A DNA stretch of 64,000 bases, from NCBI RefSeq assembly GCF_002127325.2, contig NC_035448.2:113485660-113549659 (forward strand), written 5' to 3'. This DNA comes from Helianthus annuus (taxonomy: Eukaryota; Streptophyta; Magnoliopsida; Asterales; Asteraceae). The stretch's first letter is position 1. Every line of letters starts with the position of its first letter. Under the pieces are notes generated by a model, which saw only the letters and a program-made list of their open reading frames with translations, had not been told where the DNA came from and did not search any database. Positions 19,091-30,721 of the stretch are shown here, one piece after another. The translations under genes and the position numbers were made by a program.

Positions 19091-20867
19091 TCACACATCA
19101 ACGGTAGTAGACCTGCGTGCGCTAGTAGGCAAACCTCGCCGTGAGTCTTGCCATTTTGTAGCTATTTCCGCCACCACAAGTCTAGTAAGAAACAACCCCG
19201 CCACAAAAGCCGCGACCATAAGCATTGTGAAAACCGCACTCCAGCTCCGGGTTGAAATGTAACCCGTAAGCAATGGACCGATTGCAGCGCCAATGGACCC
19301 AGTTCCATCAATGATTGCAGTGACGGTTGCAAGGGCCCGGGAGTTGCCTTTTAACGACCGGTGGGTCCCGAGGTCAGCTGAAACAGCGGTGGTTATGAGC
19401 GCGTAGGGCCCGTTGACAAACATGCCGGTGACCAACATGAGTATGATGTTTATGGTCATGGATACGTGTCCATAGTTTCGGTAAAAGTATAGGGCTGGAA
19501 TAGCACAATACATGAAGCTTGCGGCGGTAATGGCTCTAGCATTTAGCCTGTCGGAAATGTGTCCAGCTAGGATGCCGCCCACTACACCGCCTACATCGAA
19601 CAGTGTAGATAGATTACCGGCCTCCACGTCAGATAGGTATTCACCATCTATGGCTGCAGAAATCACATACACCCATCATAAATTTCAGTAAACAAACTTT
19701 TTATATATCTTCAAACTAACAAAACCAAAAGGTCAAAACCGAACTGTTAAACCGCCAAACCAAGACCGCAGTTAGTGGTTTGATCGTGGTTCAACTAGAC
19801 CCATCCTAACCCGACCCAGAATCATTTGTTTCGTCACACCCTATAAAAAAGATAACTAGATGATCGAAGGGAGCAAGTTTACCTGACTGACTAATGTAAA
19901 ACGGGAGCCAATACAAAAACGTATAAGCAACCAACTTCGCGAAAAAGAGGCAAAACGCGTAGGGTGCAACCCCGGGTATTTTCCATGCTTCTATGAACCC
20001 GACGGGTGATTCTTTCTCTTGATTAATCTTCAAGGACAAAAGCGGTTTAGTAAATTCGGCCCCAATCTTTTCAGATGAAACCGCTTTATCGTCGTCTTTA
20101 TTAACTCCTACCGATTTAGGATCAACGGGTAAAAACATGAAAAGCAACAATCCGACCAAAGTAATCATCAAACCAGGAACAACCATAGACCAACCCCAAC
20201 CATACTTCAAGAAATAAGAAGCAATCAAAGAGCCAGAAATGTTCCCAACCGACGTGTGCGCGTTCCAAACGCCCATTATGAGCCCGCGATTGCCTTTCTC
20301 AAACCAGTTCCCGATCAGCGCAACCACAGAAGGCCAACCCGTGGATTGAAACAACCCGGCTAGCATTTGCACTATCAAATAATAGTAAAAGATATGAATG
20401 TTGGCCCAATATCCTACTCCAAATAATGAAGTGAACAAACCGGTTCCAATCATTCCGATTGTCAAGAATATCCTTAGGTTCATTCGGTCTCCAATATGGC
20501 CCGAGAAGAACATACCAATCGAGTATACGAATAAGAAAGCCAAGTCGAGATCTCCAAGTAACCCAGTCCCGTTTGCTTCGTTAAACGGGGCCCACCCGGT
20601 TCCAAGTAACCACGAAAGCGTATTGGAACTTTGTAGAAACGAGTTGTTTGGTGGTGGAGGATCAAGTGAGCTTTTTATGATGCTGGTGGTTTTTCGCGCA
20701 GCGTGGTAGCTCGCGTATGCTAAGAATGTGATGATTAGGACAATAGCTTGGTGTGTTTTGAATGAGAGATTTGATTTCTTGACACATTCTAATAATCGAA
20801 TTCCGGGTGGTTTCGTGATGGTGTTGATTTTGTTTTCGTTGTTTTCCGGGTCTGATATAGAACCCAT
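19091..20867 (-). CDS. Putative glycerol-3-phosphate transporter (MFS, OPA/SLC37-like), two exons
   Basis: CDS exons are 20867-19883 and 19653-19091, with intron 19882-19654 (donor GTAAAC, acceptor TGCAG). The join gives 515 residues without a stop, close to the usual length of the plant glycerol-3-phosphate permease family. The N-terminus is soluble, then come about 12 hydrophobic segments in two halves. MFS signature loops are visible as [10 protein letters not shown] in the first half and [11 protein letters not shown] in the second. The stretch [19 protein letters not shown] near residues 52-70 is typical of the family, and a charged loop (residues about 255-300) separates the halves. By family it would exchange organic phosphates such as glycerol-3-phosphate for phosphate across a membrane; substrate and membrane are not shown here. 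The ATG at 20867 fits the family start. This is the only intact host gene in the window. Confidence 0.93.
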
Positions 20868-20913
20868 GGATCAATTTATCTTCGAAATCGGCTCGTGTAA
20901 TCAGAACAGGAAG

Positions 20914-21437
20914 CTGAAACACAAGAAAATTTGAGATCAAATTATGAAGATTGCCTTTATGAAACCATAAGTACATAAATCTAGCTAAAAAAGACAAAAA
21001 TCTATAAATGGTGAAACCAAATCCCACCAACCAGATCTTATCAGTTATCAATGCTAGTTCTGTTTATGTTGTCTAGCAGTTTATAGTAACAATATCATAA
21101 GTTTGAAATCAAACAAATATCATAGTATTTTATCTTATTAGAATGATCAATCAATCATCCAAAAATTGAAATATGTAACAAAAATGAATATATCTATGAA
21201 TATATCCTTTAAGCCACAAATTGAAAAATACCTTTATTATCCGTCTAGGAACTTACGGTTTTGTTTAACAATATGTCATATGTGGAAATGAATCCGACCG
21301 AAAAACTAAGAAGACGACGATGAACAACGATTGAAGGCTTAGATATGAACAGAAGATATAGTGTGAATGCGAATAACATGAAACAGTACAAGAAATAAGG
21401 AAGCAAATTTGATGAGAAAAATGAAAAAGTTGTACCT
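20914..21437 (-). other. Probable 5' UTR intron of the transporter gene
   Basis: On the minus strand a donor GTACAA follows ATATTCAG (about 21437), and an acceptor TTGTGTTTCAG lies near 20914, about 46 bp before the ATG. The interval is AT-rich. A transcript test would be needed; other nearby AG sites are possible. Confidence 0.45.
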
Positions 21438-21590
21438 GAATATTAGTTTTGATTGGAGAATTGCATGGTGGACAGAAATTGTTGTTGTTGTTGTTGAGAT
21501 GTTCTTGTGTTGTGTCTGTGCTACCTGTGGAATTGCTTTACTCTGGTCTGGGTCTGGTTTGGTTTGGGTACACGAACCTCGCATGATCTA

Positions 21591-21598
21591 ATTTATAA
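21591..21598 (-). promoter_or_regulatory. TATA box of the transporter gene
   Basis: TTATAAAT on the minus strand, about 150 bp upstream of the proposed 5' UTR intron donor. With the leader and intron this makes a coherent promoter for the gene at 20867-19091. Confidence 0.5.
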
Positions 21599-21755
21599 CA
21601 GCCGCAGTTTCTTACGGAAGAAGATTACGTTACTACCCTTTGCTTACCTTTATAACTAACGAGTGAGTGCGCACAAAATTTTCACTTTCAATTTTTTGTT
21701 ACCAGATACATTACTTATCACCCGAATGTACAACCCTTGATGTGATGACTTATAA

Positions 21756-22047
21756 GGGTGTTAGGAGTGGTTAGACAATTAAGAGTGGCAAACTAAAAAT
21801 TTAATCAATGTGAGTGTGTCATGTCAAAGTGGTAAACTATTTTTTTTTTTTAAAGAAAGAAGTATGATTGGTTGAGATTGGAATGGACCCTACCCCACAC
21901 TACCCTCTCTCTCACCCACTCTCTTCACCGCATCGGTATACCCTCACCGAAGTCCTCCCCTTTTTCGGTAAAAGTCAGGCGGCAAATGTTTAGGCAATGG
22001 TTGCCGATCGGTGCCGGGTGGGTTTGCCGCCCCCACTCCGGACACCC
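21756..22047. mobile_element. PIF/Harbinger MITE, 292 bp, TAA duplication
   Basis: The ends GGGTGTTAGGAGTGG and CCACTCCGGACACCC are inverted with two mismatches, and TAA flanks both sides (21753-21755, 22048-22050). The three-base duplication and GGG-start termini are Tourist/Harbinger features. It lies about 160 bp upstream of the transporter promoter, where such elements are common. Confidence 0.8.
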
Positions 22048-22279
22048 TAAGTATTTCTTTACCACTAAATAAATACCCAATAACTAAAAAAAATAGAGCG
22101 TTGTTGATAACAATAGAAAAAAATAGGGATATTATTCGTATATTCCCTCAAAACTTGTTATAAAATCATAACAATATCAAATATTTTTATTTTGAATTTA
22201 AATTTATGAAGTTTATATCTTTAATTATCTAAATACTTGTGTGGGTATACGTAAGACCCAAAAGAAAAGGCTAATGTGT

Positions 22280-22815
22280 AAACGAACCGAACGAGATATT
22301 ATATATATGTGTTAAGAAATATACGTGTTAATGAATTGTTCAAGAAAATTTACCGAACGAGATATTATGTTCGTGTTCGTTTGTTAAGGAAATGAACTTG
22401 TTCGTGTTTGTTTCTTAGTTTTAGGCAACAAACCAAAATGAATGTTATGAACACAAATGAGAACAAACTAATGTTCATGAATACAAATGGAAACTAACAA
22501 CACAAACAAACGTTTATGAACAGAATATATAATACACTGATTTTTATTAAATACTTTATTTGTCAGAATTTTATAGTATTTAAATAAAAACTAAAAACAC
22601 TAATGAACTATCGAACACAAACGAACATGTTACCAAACGTTCATGAACATAAATGAACGATCGCGGCCTCTGTTCATGTTCTTTCATTTAACTAAACGAA
22701 CAAAATTTCTTATTCGTGTTCCTTTGTTTAATAAACAAATGAACACAAATAAACTTCCCGACAAACAATTCACGACCTGTTCACCAAGCGTTTGACTCAT
22801 TTGCAACCCTACTGA
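22280..22815. repeat. GAAC/GTTC-rich fold-back repeat
   Basis: Many copies of GAACA, AACGAAC and TTCGTGTT occur in both orientations, so the segment can fold back on itself. The ends could not be fixed and no duplication was found. It is likely an old MITE. Confidence 0.45.
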
Positions 22816-22855
22816 TGTGACATTTATATTATATAATATTAATTTGAAACATTTG

Positions 22856-23108
22856 TATGCATGTTTGATTGTAAGTTATGCTTAAGTGGTTGTACCTTAA
22901 TCAAAGTATGCATGTTTGATTGTAAGTTATGCTTAAGTGGTTGTACCTTAGTCAAATATTGGTTGTAAATTATGCTTAAGTGGTTGTATCTTAATCAAAT
23001 AATGGTTTCATTACCTTACCAAATTCAATCTGTTTTGTATGCATGTATGGTTGTAAATTTTGCTTAAGTGGTTGTACCATAATCAAATAATGGTTTCATT
23101 ATCTTACC
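22856..23108 (+). repeat. Four-copy tandem repeat around GCTTAAGTGGTTGTA
   Basis: Copies start at 22856, 22907, about 22964 and 23038. Units 1 and 2 are nearly identical 51-bp copies (TATGCATGTTTGATTG... TTAATCAAAG); units 3 and 4 are more diverged and share AATGGTTTCATTA. Confidence 0.8.
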
Positions 23109-23427
23109 ATTATTATTATTTGTAAATTATTATTATTATTTATAATAATCTAATTAATTTAGCCAAAATCTTGTATAAATATAATTTGCAACATATTGAT
23201 GCAATGGTTGTTGTAATGTATGCGTTATGGTTTTTATAGTGGTAATGATATATATTATATATAGATTACGGTGAACCTGTCAAACAGGAAAAAATAGACG
23301 CGGGTCCATCCTAACGCGCGAGTTCTAGATCAACTTAGTTATTTTATTCTATGTTTTACGTTTCGGTTTAATTTCTTCGCATTAACACCGCAACTTCAGT
23401 GTCGGTGGTCGTTGGCATTAGTGCTCG

Positions 23428-23460
23428 TCCCCGCCGCAACGCGGAGGTGCTTAATACTAG
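23428..23460 (+). mobile_element. Possible Helitron 3' terminus
   Basis: A GC-rich hairpin CCGC-CGCAAC-GCGG (23431-23444) is followed 12 bases later by CTAG and then T (23457-23461). Plant Helitrons end with such a hairpin and CTRR, inserting before T. The 5' end was not located, so the element cannot be delimited. Confidence 0.35.
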
Positions 23461-23995
23461 TTTAGAACAATTATTAAAAAAGTTGTGTTTCTATTTTTTA
23501 AAAGAATATTCAGACCTGGTTGAATCCACCACTTTGGTACGTTACATTTCTTTTGAAACAACAAACTTCATTAATAATATTTTCCCCAATCTAGGTGTTC
23601 TTAAAAACTGTATTTGCTAATGGCCACCAACCACTTTCTTCGATCTAGATGTTTTTAAAAGCTTTGTCTTTGCTAGTGGGTCACCAACCACATTGGTCTT
23701 TGATACAATGTATGGTTGGCAATTATTCCGTTGTTGGGTCATGATTCACACTCATTCAACTACGGTAACAAAAGCTCGTGAAGATTGTTGTTGACTAGAT
23801 TCAAGGGATGCACTAGTTCAACTTGGTTGCGCTTATTCATGTGACGATTCAAAGAGTTTTGAAACGTTACCAAGTAGCAACAATTGTAACAAAGTGTCAC
23901 AAAATGAATCAACACGAGCATCCGAAAGGTCAAGAAATGTCGGTGTATAACACTTAAATAAACCCATAATTTAGGTAATTTAAGTTTGGGTATAA

Positions 23996-24257
23996 GAGCA
24001 TTCATATCACTTCTCATATCTCCATTTCTATAATTATACTAAAACTCACGACATTTTTTCTCTTTTTATCAATTAAATATTATTTTTATACCTTTATCAA
24101 CCCTTTTAAAAAAATAATAAAAAATTAATAGGGGTGAACAGTGTCTCCTCAAATATACAGATGAACACTACTATTTTCTATCTCCTCCACTCACAACCAC
24201 TTTTATAATATCCAAAACTCACTCACAGAAAAAATGGAGAATGAGATGTGCATGCTC
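23996..24257. mobile_element. Harbinger/Tourist-type MITE, 262 bp
   Basis: The left end GAGCATTCATATCACTTCTC is an inverted relative of the right end GAATGAGATGTGCATGCTC. The flanks are TAA and TAG (one mismatch). The interior is AT-rich and non-coding. Confidence 0.6.
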
Positions 24258-24405
24258 TAGCAAATATGTTTTACACCTTAATACCAAATAACATTACACC
24301 TACAACGATTTGAACCAACGCCACTTAATTAAGGGCAAACAAGATACTGCTAGACAACTAGATCATACATATCTAGCAAATATCTATCCTCATGTTTAAA
24401 TCTAT

Positions 24406-24777
24406 GTTGTCAAAAGCGCAAAAAGCGCGCGCCTAGGCGCAGCGAGTCGCACCTATAGCGCCTAGTGGTAGCCTAGGCGCAAAAATGTGCTTTTTTTGAA
24501 AAAACAGGGCTGAGGCGCCAAAAAGCGTGCGCCTAGGCGCAAAAACGGTGCCGAGGCGCAGCGCGCATAAGCAGAAAACAAAAGGAAAGGTAACGCAAAA
24601 AAAAAAAAAACAAAAAGAAACCGAGTGCGTGCAAAAACTGCCTCGTGCGGACATGCACGAGTTCAACCAAATTCCAGCTCAGAAACTCATTTTTGCAACC
24701 CACGCTTTCTTTGCGCCTTGCGCCTAGGCTCTGAGCGAGGCCAATGCGCCTCGCCTGCGCCTTGCGTCTTTGACAAC
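24406..24777. repeat. Fold-back element of GCGCCTAGGCGC units
   Basis: The segment starts GTTGTCAAAAGCGC and ends GCGTCTTTGACAAC, inverted ends. Within are several GCGCCTAGGCGC or CGCCTTGCGCCTAGG palindromes. TTAAAT occurs just outside both ends. It is a known style of plant fold-back MITE, non-coding. Confidence 0.55.
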
Positions 24778-24823
24778 TTAAATAACTAAAAAGCAACTCA
24801 AATCAACCCATTTAAACATTTTT

Positions 24824-25425
24824 GAGTAAATTGCCATTTTAGTCCCTGAGGTTTGATCAAACTTGCCACTTTAGTCCAAATAGTTTTTTTCTTGTCATTT
24901 TAGTCCAAATAGTTTTGTTTTCTGCCATTTTAGTCCCTGATTTTTTGCCATTTTTTCCATTTTCATCGACCACCACCACCACCACCCACCCATCACAACC
25001 TTCTATCATCGCCACCACCTGCCTACACCATCACCACCCACCCACCCCACCACCATCACCACCCACCATTTCCACCACCACCGGCCACTTTTCCACCACC
25101 CACGTCATCAACCAACACCGCCGCCATCATCGTAAAACCAACAACCACCGTCATCATCTTCACTGTAAAACCGGCACAAGATCATCCCCATACCATTGCA
25201 CCTGCAAAAAAATGAAAGAAAAATGTGGTTTGACCAAAATTCACCTAAGTTTAACTAATTTTTTTGAATAGAGTTAGTGGGTTGGATGAAAATGGGAATT
25301 AATGACAAAAATCAGGGACTAAAATGACAGAAAACAAAACTATTTAGACTAAAATGGTAAGAAAAAAACTATTTAGACTAAAGTGGCAATTTTGGTTAAA
25401 CATAACATTTGGTGGCAATTCACTC
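24824..25425. mobile_element. Mutator-type MITE with about 140-bp inverted ends, perfect 9-bp duplication
   Basis: The left (24824-24965) and right (about 25285-25425) ends are inverted copies built from repeats of CCATTTTAGTCC and AAATAGTTTT. A perfect 9-bp duplication AACATTTTT flanks the unit (24815-24823, 25426-25434), the Mutator hallmark. The middle is a CCACCA/CATCAC-rich stretch that gives a His/Pro/Thr-rich frame without meaning. Confidence 0.85.
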
Positions 25426-25756
25426 AACATTTTTAGATAAATCATAAATCGTTCCGAAATCCGAGTGGTGTAGATATTTATGGCAAGCATACTTTCCATA
25501 CACGCATGTACATGCCACAAAGTGCCACTAATCAAATAGTCAATTATGGGCAGGTTTCGTGTTTTTTTTTTTTAGTTTTGCTTGGTTTAGGCCAGATAAA
25601 TGCCTGATAACGTGGATAATATTATATTGATATGGTTGAACTACACTATAGATTTAAAAAGTAAAAGGATTCAATAATCAATATTATCACTATTTTGAAT
25701 TTATATTTACAAGGTTTGTAGTTTATAAAATTACATCAACAGTATAAAGAAATTGG

Positions 25757-25858
25757 TAAAAGGTGTATACCTTATTAGAATTATCGAATATATAAAAAGC
25801 TAATGTATAAAAGGTGTATACCTTATTAAAATTACCGAATATATAAAACGCTAATGTA
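25757..25858 (+). repeat. 51-bp tandem duplication
   Basis: Two adjacent copies start TAAAAGGTGTATACCTTATT and end GCTAATGTA, differing at about three positions. Confidence 0.85.
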
Positions 25859-26284
25859 CATAAAAACAATGCAAATAACTAGCACTAAAACAAATTTTTG
25901 CATATAAAAGTCTCTTCAAATGTTACATTTTAAACAAAATTGCAAATATTCTTTTACTTATTGATATCACGTTAGAAAAGAATTGAGATGAATTAATGTT
26001 TTAAATTGGATATATGGCAAACCAAAGTATGTTCAATGTTTGTCATTTCTTTTCCATTTTAAATTCATTAAATTGATAACATTATAATAAAATTCACGAG
26101 CGTGGATGACATAACTTAAAATAAAATAAAATAAAATAAAAAAACATATAAAATGGTATGTATAATTTAAATCGTTAAAAAGTATAACATAATTTGTCAA
26201 ATAATGTTTTCTTGATTTCACCCGATCATAATTAAGAGATTTTTTTTTTTATTAAAGTTTAACATTTTAAGGGACTTGTATGAT

Positions 26285-26484
26285 ATAAGAGTAGAAAGCA
26301 TGTTGTTTTTATATATAAAAAGCGGTTAGGGGAATTTTGTGAGATAGAAAAATTGTGTTGGTTTTTTACGTTAAAAAAGTTTAAGGAATTTTATGAGACA
26401 AAAAGAAAGTATGTTGGTTTTTTAAGTGCAAAAAAAAGTGAAAGGACTTTTATGAGAAAAAACTGAAAGTATGTTAGTTTTTTA
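26285..26484 (+). repeat. Diverged tandem repeat around GTATGTTGGTTTTTTA
   Basis: Three or four units of about 60-70 bp share GGAATTTTATGAGA and GTATGTTGGTTTTTTA. The first unit is the most diverged. Confidence 0.65.
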
Positions 26485-26518
26485 TAACATTAACCCATAA
26501 TGTTAATGATAAAACTTA

Positions 26519-26865
26519 GACCACGTGTAGTGAGTCTTGAAGATCAAACTCTTTCCTTAGGTGTTATGCGACACATGACATCATAGTCAATAAGGGGCAT
26601 TATGAGGCTTGAAGTTACAAAGTGGTGTAGTGGTATAATGCCACATAATGCCCTTGCAATATGATTACCCAAATGGCCAAATATTAGATTATTAATTTAA
26701 TTTCTTTTTTTTTTCTTTAATTTCCTATTGGCCAAATCAAAATTGTCGGACGTTTCCGCAAACACACCATTCGAATTTTTTGAGATAATCACGCCCACTA
26801 GCACAGTGTTCCAGCATCATCTTGAGGCATGAAGTGGCAAAAAAAACACGCCAGTACACATGGCC
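26519..26865. mobile_element. Harbinger-type MITE, 347 bp, TTA duplication
   Basis: The ends GACCACGTGTAGTG and CAGTACACATGGCC are inverted with three mismatches, flanked by TTA on both sides (26516-26518, 26866-26868). Words GGGGCATTATGA and GATGTGGCA-like runs also occur beside the Harbinger transposase remnant at 56.1-56.4 kb, so that lineage could have mobilised it. Confidence 0.75.
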
Positions 26866-26960
26866 TTAGTTATATGCATGTTTAAACTTTTGAGTTGGAT
26901 GATCAGGATCAAAAGATTTTAGGGCACCCATGGGTGTAGAGGTGACCGAATAACTTGTCA

Positions 26961-27110
26961 TAAACGTCTACAACTTAAGCAAAACTTAAGAATCTTTTTA
27001 AGACGTGCCTAGATCTCACCTTCCTTAGACCCTGCTAAATAAACGTCTACAACTTAAGCATAACTTAAGAATCTTTTTAAGGCGTGCCTAGATCTCACAT
27101 TCCTTAGACC
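26961..27110 (+). repeat. 79-bp tandem duplication
   Basis: Two adjacent copies (26961-27039, 27040-27110) start TAAACGTCTACAACTTAAGC and end CCTTAGACC. The second copy's end served as the target of the hAT MITE that follows. Confidence 0.85.
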
Positions 27111-27274
27111 CATTGGCGAAGCTTGCCCCCCCCCCCCCCCCAATTTTTCCGAAACCCGGGGGGGGGCGTATATACCTAAAAATTTTCTATACGAAAGTAC
27201 TATTCATAACACTACGCGCCGAAAAGTTCGGGGGGTCGGGCGCCCCCTCGGACTAAGCCTAAGCTGCGCCCCTG
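27111..27274. mobile_element. hAT MITE, 164 bp, perfect 8-bp duplication
   Basis: It starts CATTGGCGAAGCTTG and ends AAGCTGCGCCCCTG, inverted ends. CTTAGACC flanks both sides (27103-27110, 27275-27282). It contains runs of C (27126-27141) and G. Length and termini match 18635-18797, so both are one family. Confidence 0.85.
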
Positions 27275-27282
27275 CTTAGACC

Positions 27283-28229
27283 TTGCCAATGTGTGTGATT
27301 TACTGGGTATGATTGATTGATTAAGAATCTTTTTAAGAGACTTAATATAAGAATTTATACATCTATAAACTTATTTTTAATAAATAAATACTTTTTTAGG
27401 AAAAAATAAATATAAAAGATGGTGATGATCTGCAAATGTAAAGATGAGTTACTCTTCACAAGGCTGGTCTAACGATTTTAGAGACTTAACGAACTACAAA
27501 GTCTATTAAGCCGACCCTTGTCCAATAAATTATTGGTGAAAATTTTGTGAGTAAAGAATTTAGATCTGTAAATTGTTAAATAACTTGAGATGTCACAAAA
27601 TCTTAATTTAAAGCCATAGTCTATTTGATTCGTGTTAGTAAATTTAAAGTTCGAGCAATTATTTAAACTGGTTTTATTGACATCACGCGTTACGGTGAAA
27701 TTGAGCAAATAATAATGTAAACAAACCTGATTTGAAAATAAAGAATTTTGTTTAGAAAGCCAAACTATTAGAATTGTTTAGTTTATCATCATACCGTTTT
27801 ATGATGCAAAATAAATACTTTATTTTGAGTACAACTTCGATTTTAACAAAACTTATAATTGAATGTCAGAAAAAAATCAAGCACAACTATGTACTTAAAT
27901 TTTTAGAAAAAAAAAGTTATAAACGTAAATTATTAAAGAAGGATCAAATTAATAGATAAATTAATATATGTTCTAGTAAAACAAAAGAAAAAAAACAATT
28001 ATTAACAAAAAGGAAAATATGGTTTTTAAAAAGGAAAAAAAATAAAAATATTTTTGTTAGAAGTAAATATAATAATAAACTATTATAAGATATTAAATAA
28101 AAAAATAATAAGAACCTATGTATTATTATAAAAATAAAGTTAATATTCATCGTTCTTTATCATTAGTATATATATTATATAATTTTAGACAACTTGAATG
28201 TATCACTCATTTCAAAAAAGATGTATCTT
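27283..28229. other. AT-rich intergenic DNA, no gene seen
   Basis: Very A/T-rich with poly-A runs. Short frames here are Lys/Asn/Phe-rich products of base composition, with no domain. Confidence 0.6.
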
Positions 28230-28237
28230 AACATACC

Positions 28238-28754
28238 TAGGGATGGCAATGGGTCAGATTTAGGACGCGTTTAGATAATGCTAACTTCAAACCCGGTTGG
28301 ATAAGCTTATCTAGTAGGTAAATACCCAACGGATATCAAGCATACCCTCGGGTCTCGGGTAAACCCATTAATTTAAAAAGTTTACTCGTTGGTTATGCCT
28401 GACCCAAAACCCATTGGGTATCTATCAGGTAACATTACTAATTGGTTACATTTAGTATTATCACTATAAAAATACATTAAATAACTATAATGTATGCGGA
28501 ATAAAATATATATGTATAAAAAATGGATGTATCATATATATGCAAATTTAATAATATCAAGGAAATTATATTGGGTATACAATCGGGTAAACGGGTACAC
28601 TTTATCGGGTAACTAGGTCGGGTAAACGGGTGTATCATCAAATCCCAAACCCACAAAAAATAAAAACTATTCCCAAACCCAATTAACTGACCCCAAACCC
28701 GTTCTAAATGTATCGAGTTTCGAATTTACCCATCAAGTTCGATTGCCATCCCTA
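28238..28754. mobile_element. hAT (Ac/Ds-type ends) MITE, 517 bp, perfect 8-bp duplication
   Basis: The ends TAGGGATGGCAAT and ATTGCCATCCCTA are perfect inverted repeats, similar to the CAGGGATGAAA ends of Ac. AACATACC flanks both sides (28230-28237, 28755-28762). The interior repeats GGGTAAACGGGT and ACCCAAACCC words. Non-coding. Confidence 0.9.
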
Positions 28755-29031
28755 AACATACCCCGTCTCGGGTTCGAAACATATTTCTTACCCCTCTTTG
28801 ATGGCTATGGGTATTTGTCGCCAGGGATCCTTGTCGGGTGGTGAACTGGGAAGGGAGATCCCTTCCGCGGTCAGGGGTACCGTGCAACTACCCTTTATAT
28901 ACGGTTTTACTAACCCCTTGTTAGGCCGTTCTTCATTTATATAACGAAGTGTTGCTATTGAAAACCACAAATTTCTTCTTTTTTTAGGGATTTTCTAATG
29001 GCACACCCCCTGTCTATCTACACACTTTTTC

Positions 29032-29075
29032 AATTCAATACGCATCGTATAGGCCTATACGATGCGTATTGAATT
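29032..29075. repeat. 44-bp perfect palindrome P1
   Basis: A perfect palindrome centred on AGGCCT (29053/29054). Half-site AATTCAATACGCATCGTATAGG has its core ATACGCATCGTATAGG repeated in P2-P4. It lies 45 bp inside the left end of the 2.8-kb element. Confidence 0.95.
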
Positions 29076-29124
29076 AAAGTAAAAAACATGGCAGACTGAT
29101 AGGTGCAGGTTATGTCTGGCGGCG

Positions 29125-29168
29125 GGCCTGATACGCATCGTATAGGCCTATACGATGCGTATCAGGCC
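29125..29168. repeat. 44-bp perfect palindrome P2
   Basis: Same 32-bp core as P1 but the outer arms are GGCCTG/CAGGCC instead of AATTCA/TGAATT. The arms changed on both sides together. Confidence 0.95.
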
Positions 29169-29440
29169 GCTGTTTTTTTGAATTTATTTTTTGTTGTGTT
29201 GTGTCGAATGCGAACCCGAGAAACGAAAGGGATTTCGAGCAGTTGGTCGATGATATGATTGATAAAAGAAGCGCTTTTATCATGTGTCATATTAGATGTG
29301 TTATGGTGAGATTTTTAAGTTTGCACAGTGAGAGAAAAGACCAGCACCTCTGTCAGTATTGTCCTTTAAAATCGCATAAACATATATTCGTTTCATAACC
29401 TCCTCCTATAAATCAACCACAACTCACCTGATACATCTAC

Positions 29441-30494
29441 TTTGGATCACACATGATAAAAGCGCTTCTTTAGACAATCTGGGATTATGTTCTGTTTCTT
29501 CAAGATTTACGTCTGATGTCCAAGTTTGATCACATTTGACTTCATTGGCGGCAGTCCAATGACTTTCTTGAGTCACATATCCGACAATAGGGCCCACGGA
29601 TCTTATGCCCACTCGAGACCGACCTCTGAATCTTCTTCGAGCTTACCGCCGATATCTCATCCTTCTGCTGTTCAGTACTTGGTTTATTCTCTTTTAATCT
29701 ATTAGAACGATCCTTGTTTTGTCACGTACATGCGTTTAATTCCCAACATCCTTGTAGTGTTTAGAATGTTTGAAGGAAATGTTGGTTCAATACCACCGGT
29801 TTCTAACTTTATGCTTGCATCCACCACAGTGAATATTAACTTTGTTGGAATCTACGAAGAAACTGTTCGATTTCACGGTGAGTGGAGAAATTAGCGATGG
29901 AGAAACCGTTTGTATTTGTGGATTTCGGTTGGTTCAGAAACTTAACAAGAGAAGCAACAAAAAAAGCGGTGAACGGTTTTTAACGTACACACCTCTGGAT
30001 CACACATGATAAAAGCGCTTCTTTAGACAATCTAGGATTATGTTCCGTTTCTTCAAGATTTACAACTGATGTCCAAGTTTGATCACATTTGACTTCATAT
30101 GCGGCAGTCCAATGACTTTCTTGAGTCACATATCCGACAATAGGACCCACGGATCTTATGCCCAGCCGAGACCGACCTCTGGATCACACATGATAAAAGC
30201 GCTTCTTTAGACAATCTGGGATTATCTTCCGTTTCTTCAAGATTTACGACTGATGTCCAAGTTTGATCACATTTGACTTTCATCTGCGGCAGTCCAATGA
30301 CTTTCTTGAGTCACATATCCGACAATAGGGCCCACGAATCTTATGCCCACCCAAGACCGACCTCTGGATCACACATGATAAAAGCGCTTCTTTAGACAAT
30401 CTGGGATTATGTTCCGTTTCTTCAAGATTTACGACTGATGTCCAAGTTTGATCACATTTGACTTCATCTGCGGCAGTCCAATGATTTTCTTGGT
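29441..30494 (-). repeat. Four copies of a coding-like gene fragment
   Basis: Copies at 29441-29628, 29992-30177, 30177-30358 and 30361-30494 share GGATCACACATGATAAAAGC and on to GATCTTATGCCC. Minus-strand reading gives EVKCDQTWTSVVNLEETEHN and SKEALLSCVIQ in each copy. The family is not recognised. Copies 2-4 are head-to-tail. A diverged copy of one piece lies in the opposite orientation near 29264-29290. Confidence 0.8.
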
Positions 30495-30721
30495 ATAATA
30501 ATCCGACAAACAGTCTTGCAATTACATCTTCAATCGAGACCACATTGTTAATTATAATGAAGCAATGAAGATTGAATCTGCAAATGAAGTATTAAAAGAA
30601 GTTAGTTTCTTGACAGTATGGTTTCTCGACAAATGAAGTATTATCTGACAAAACTCAAAACAATTGTAATCTTCCCAGTAATCATCCATAACAAGGGTGA
30701 GCTCGTGTATTGGTACCAACA

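Noticed and set aside
24915..25271. His/Pro/Thr-rich 118-codon frame
   Set aside because: It is the CCACCA/CATCAC-rich middle of a Mutator-type MITE; no domain and only low-complexity sequence.
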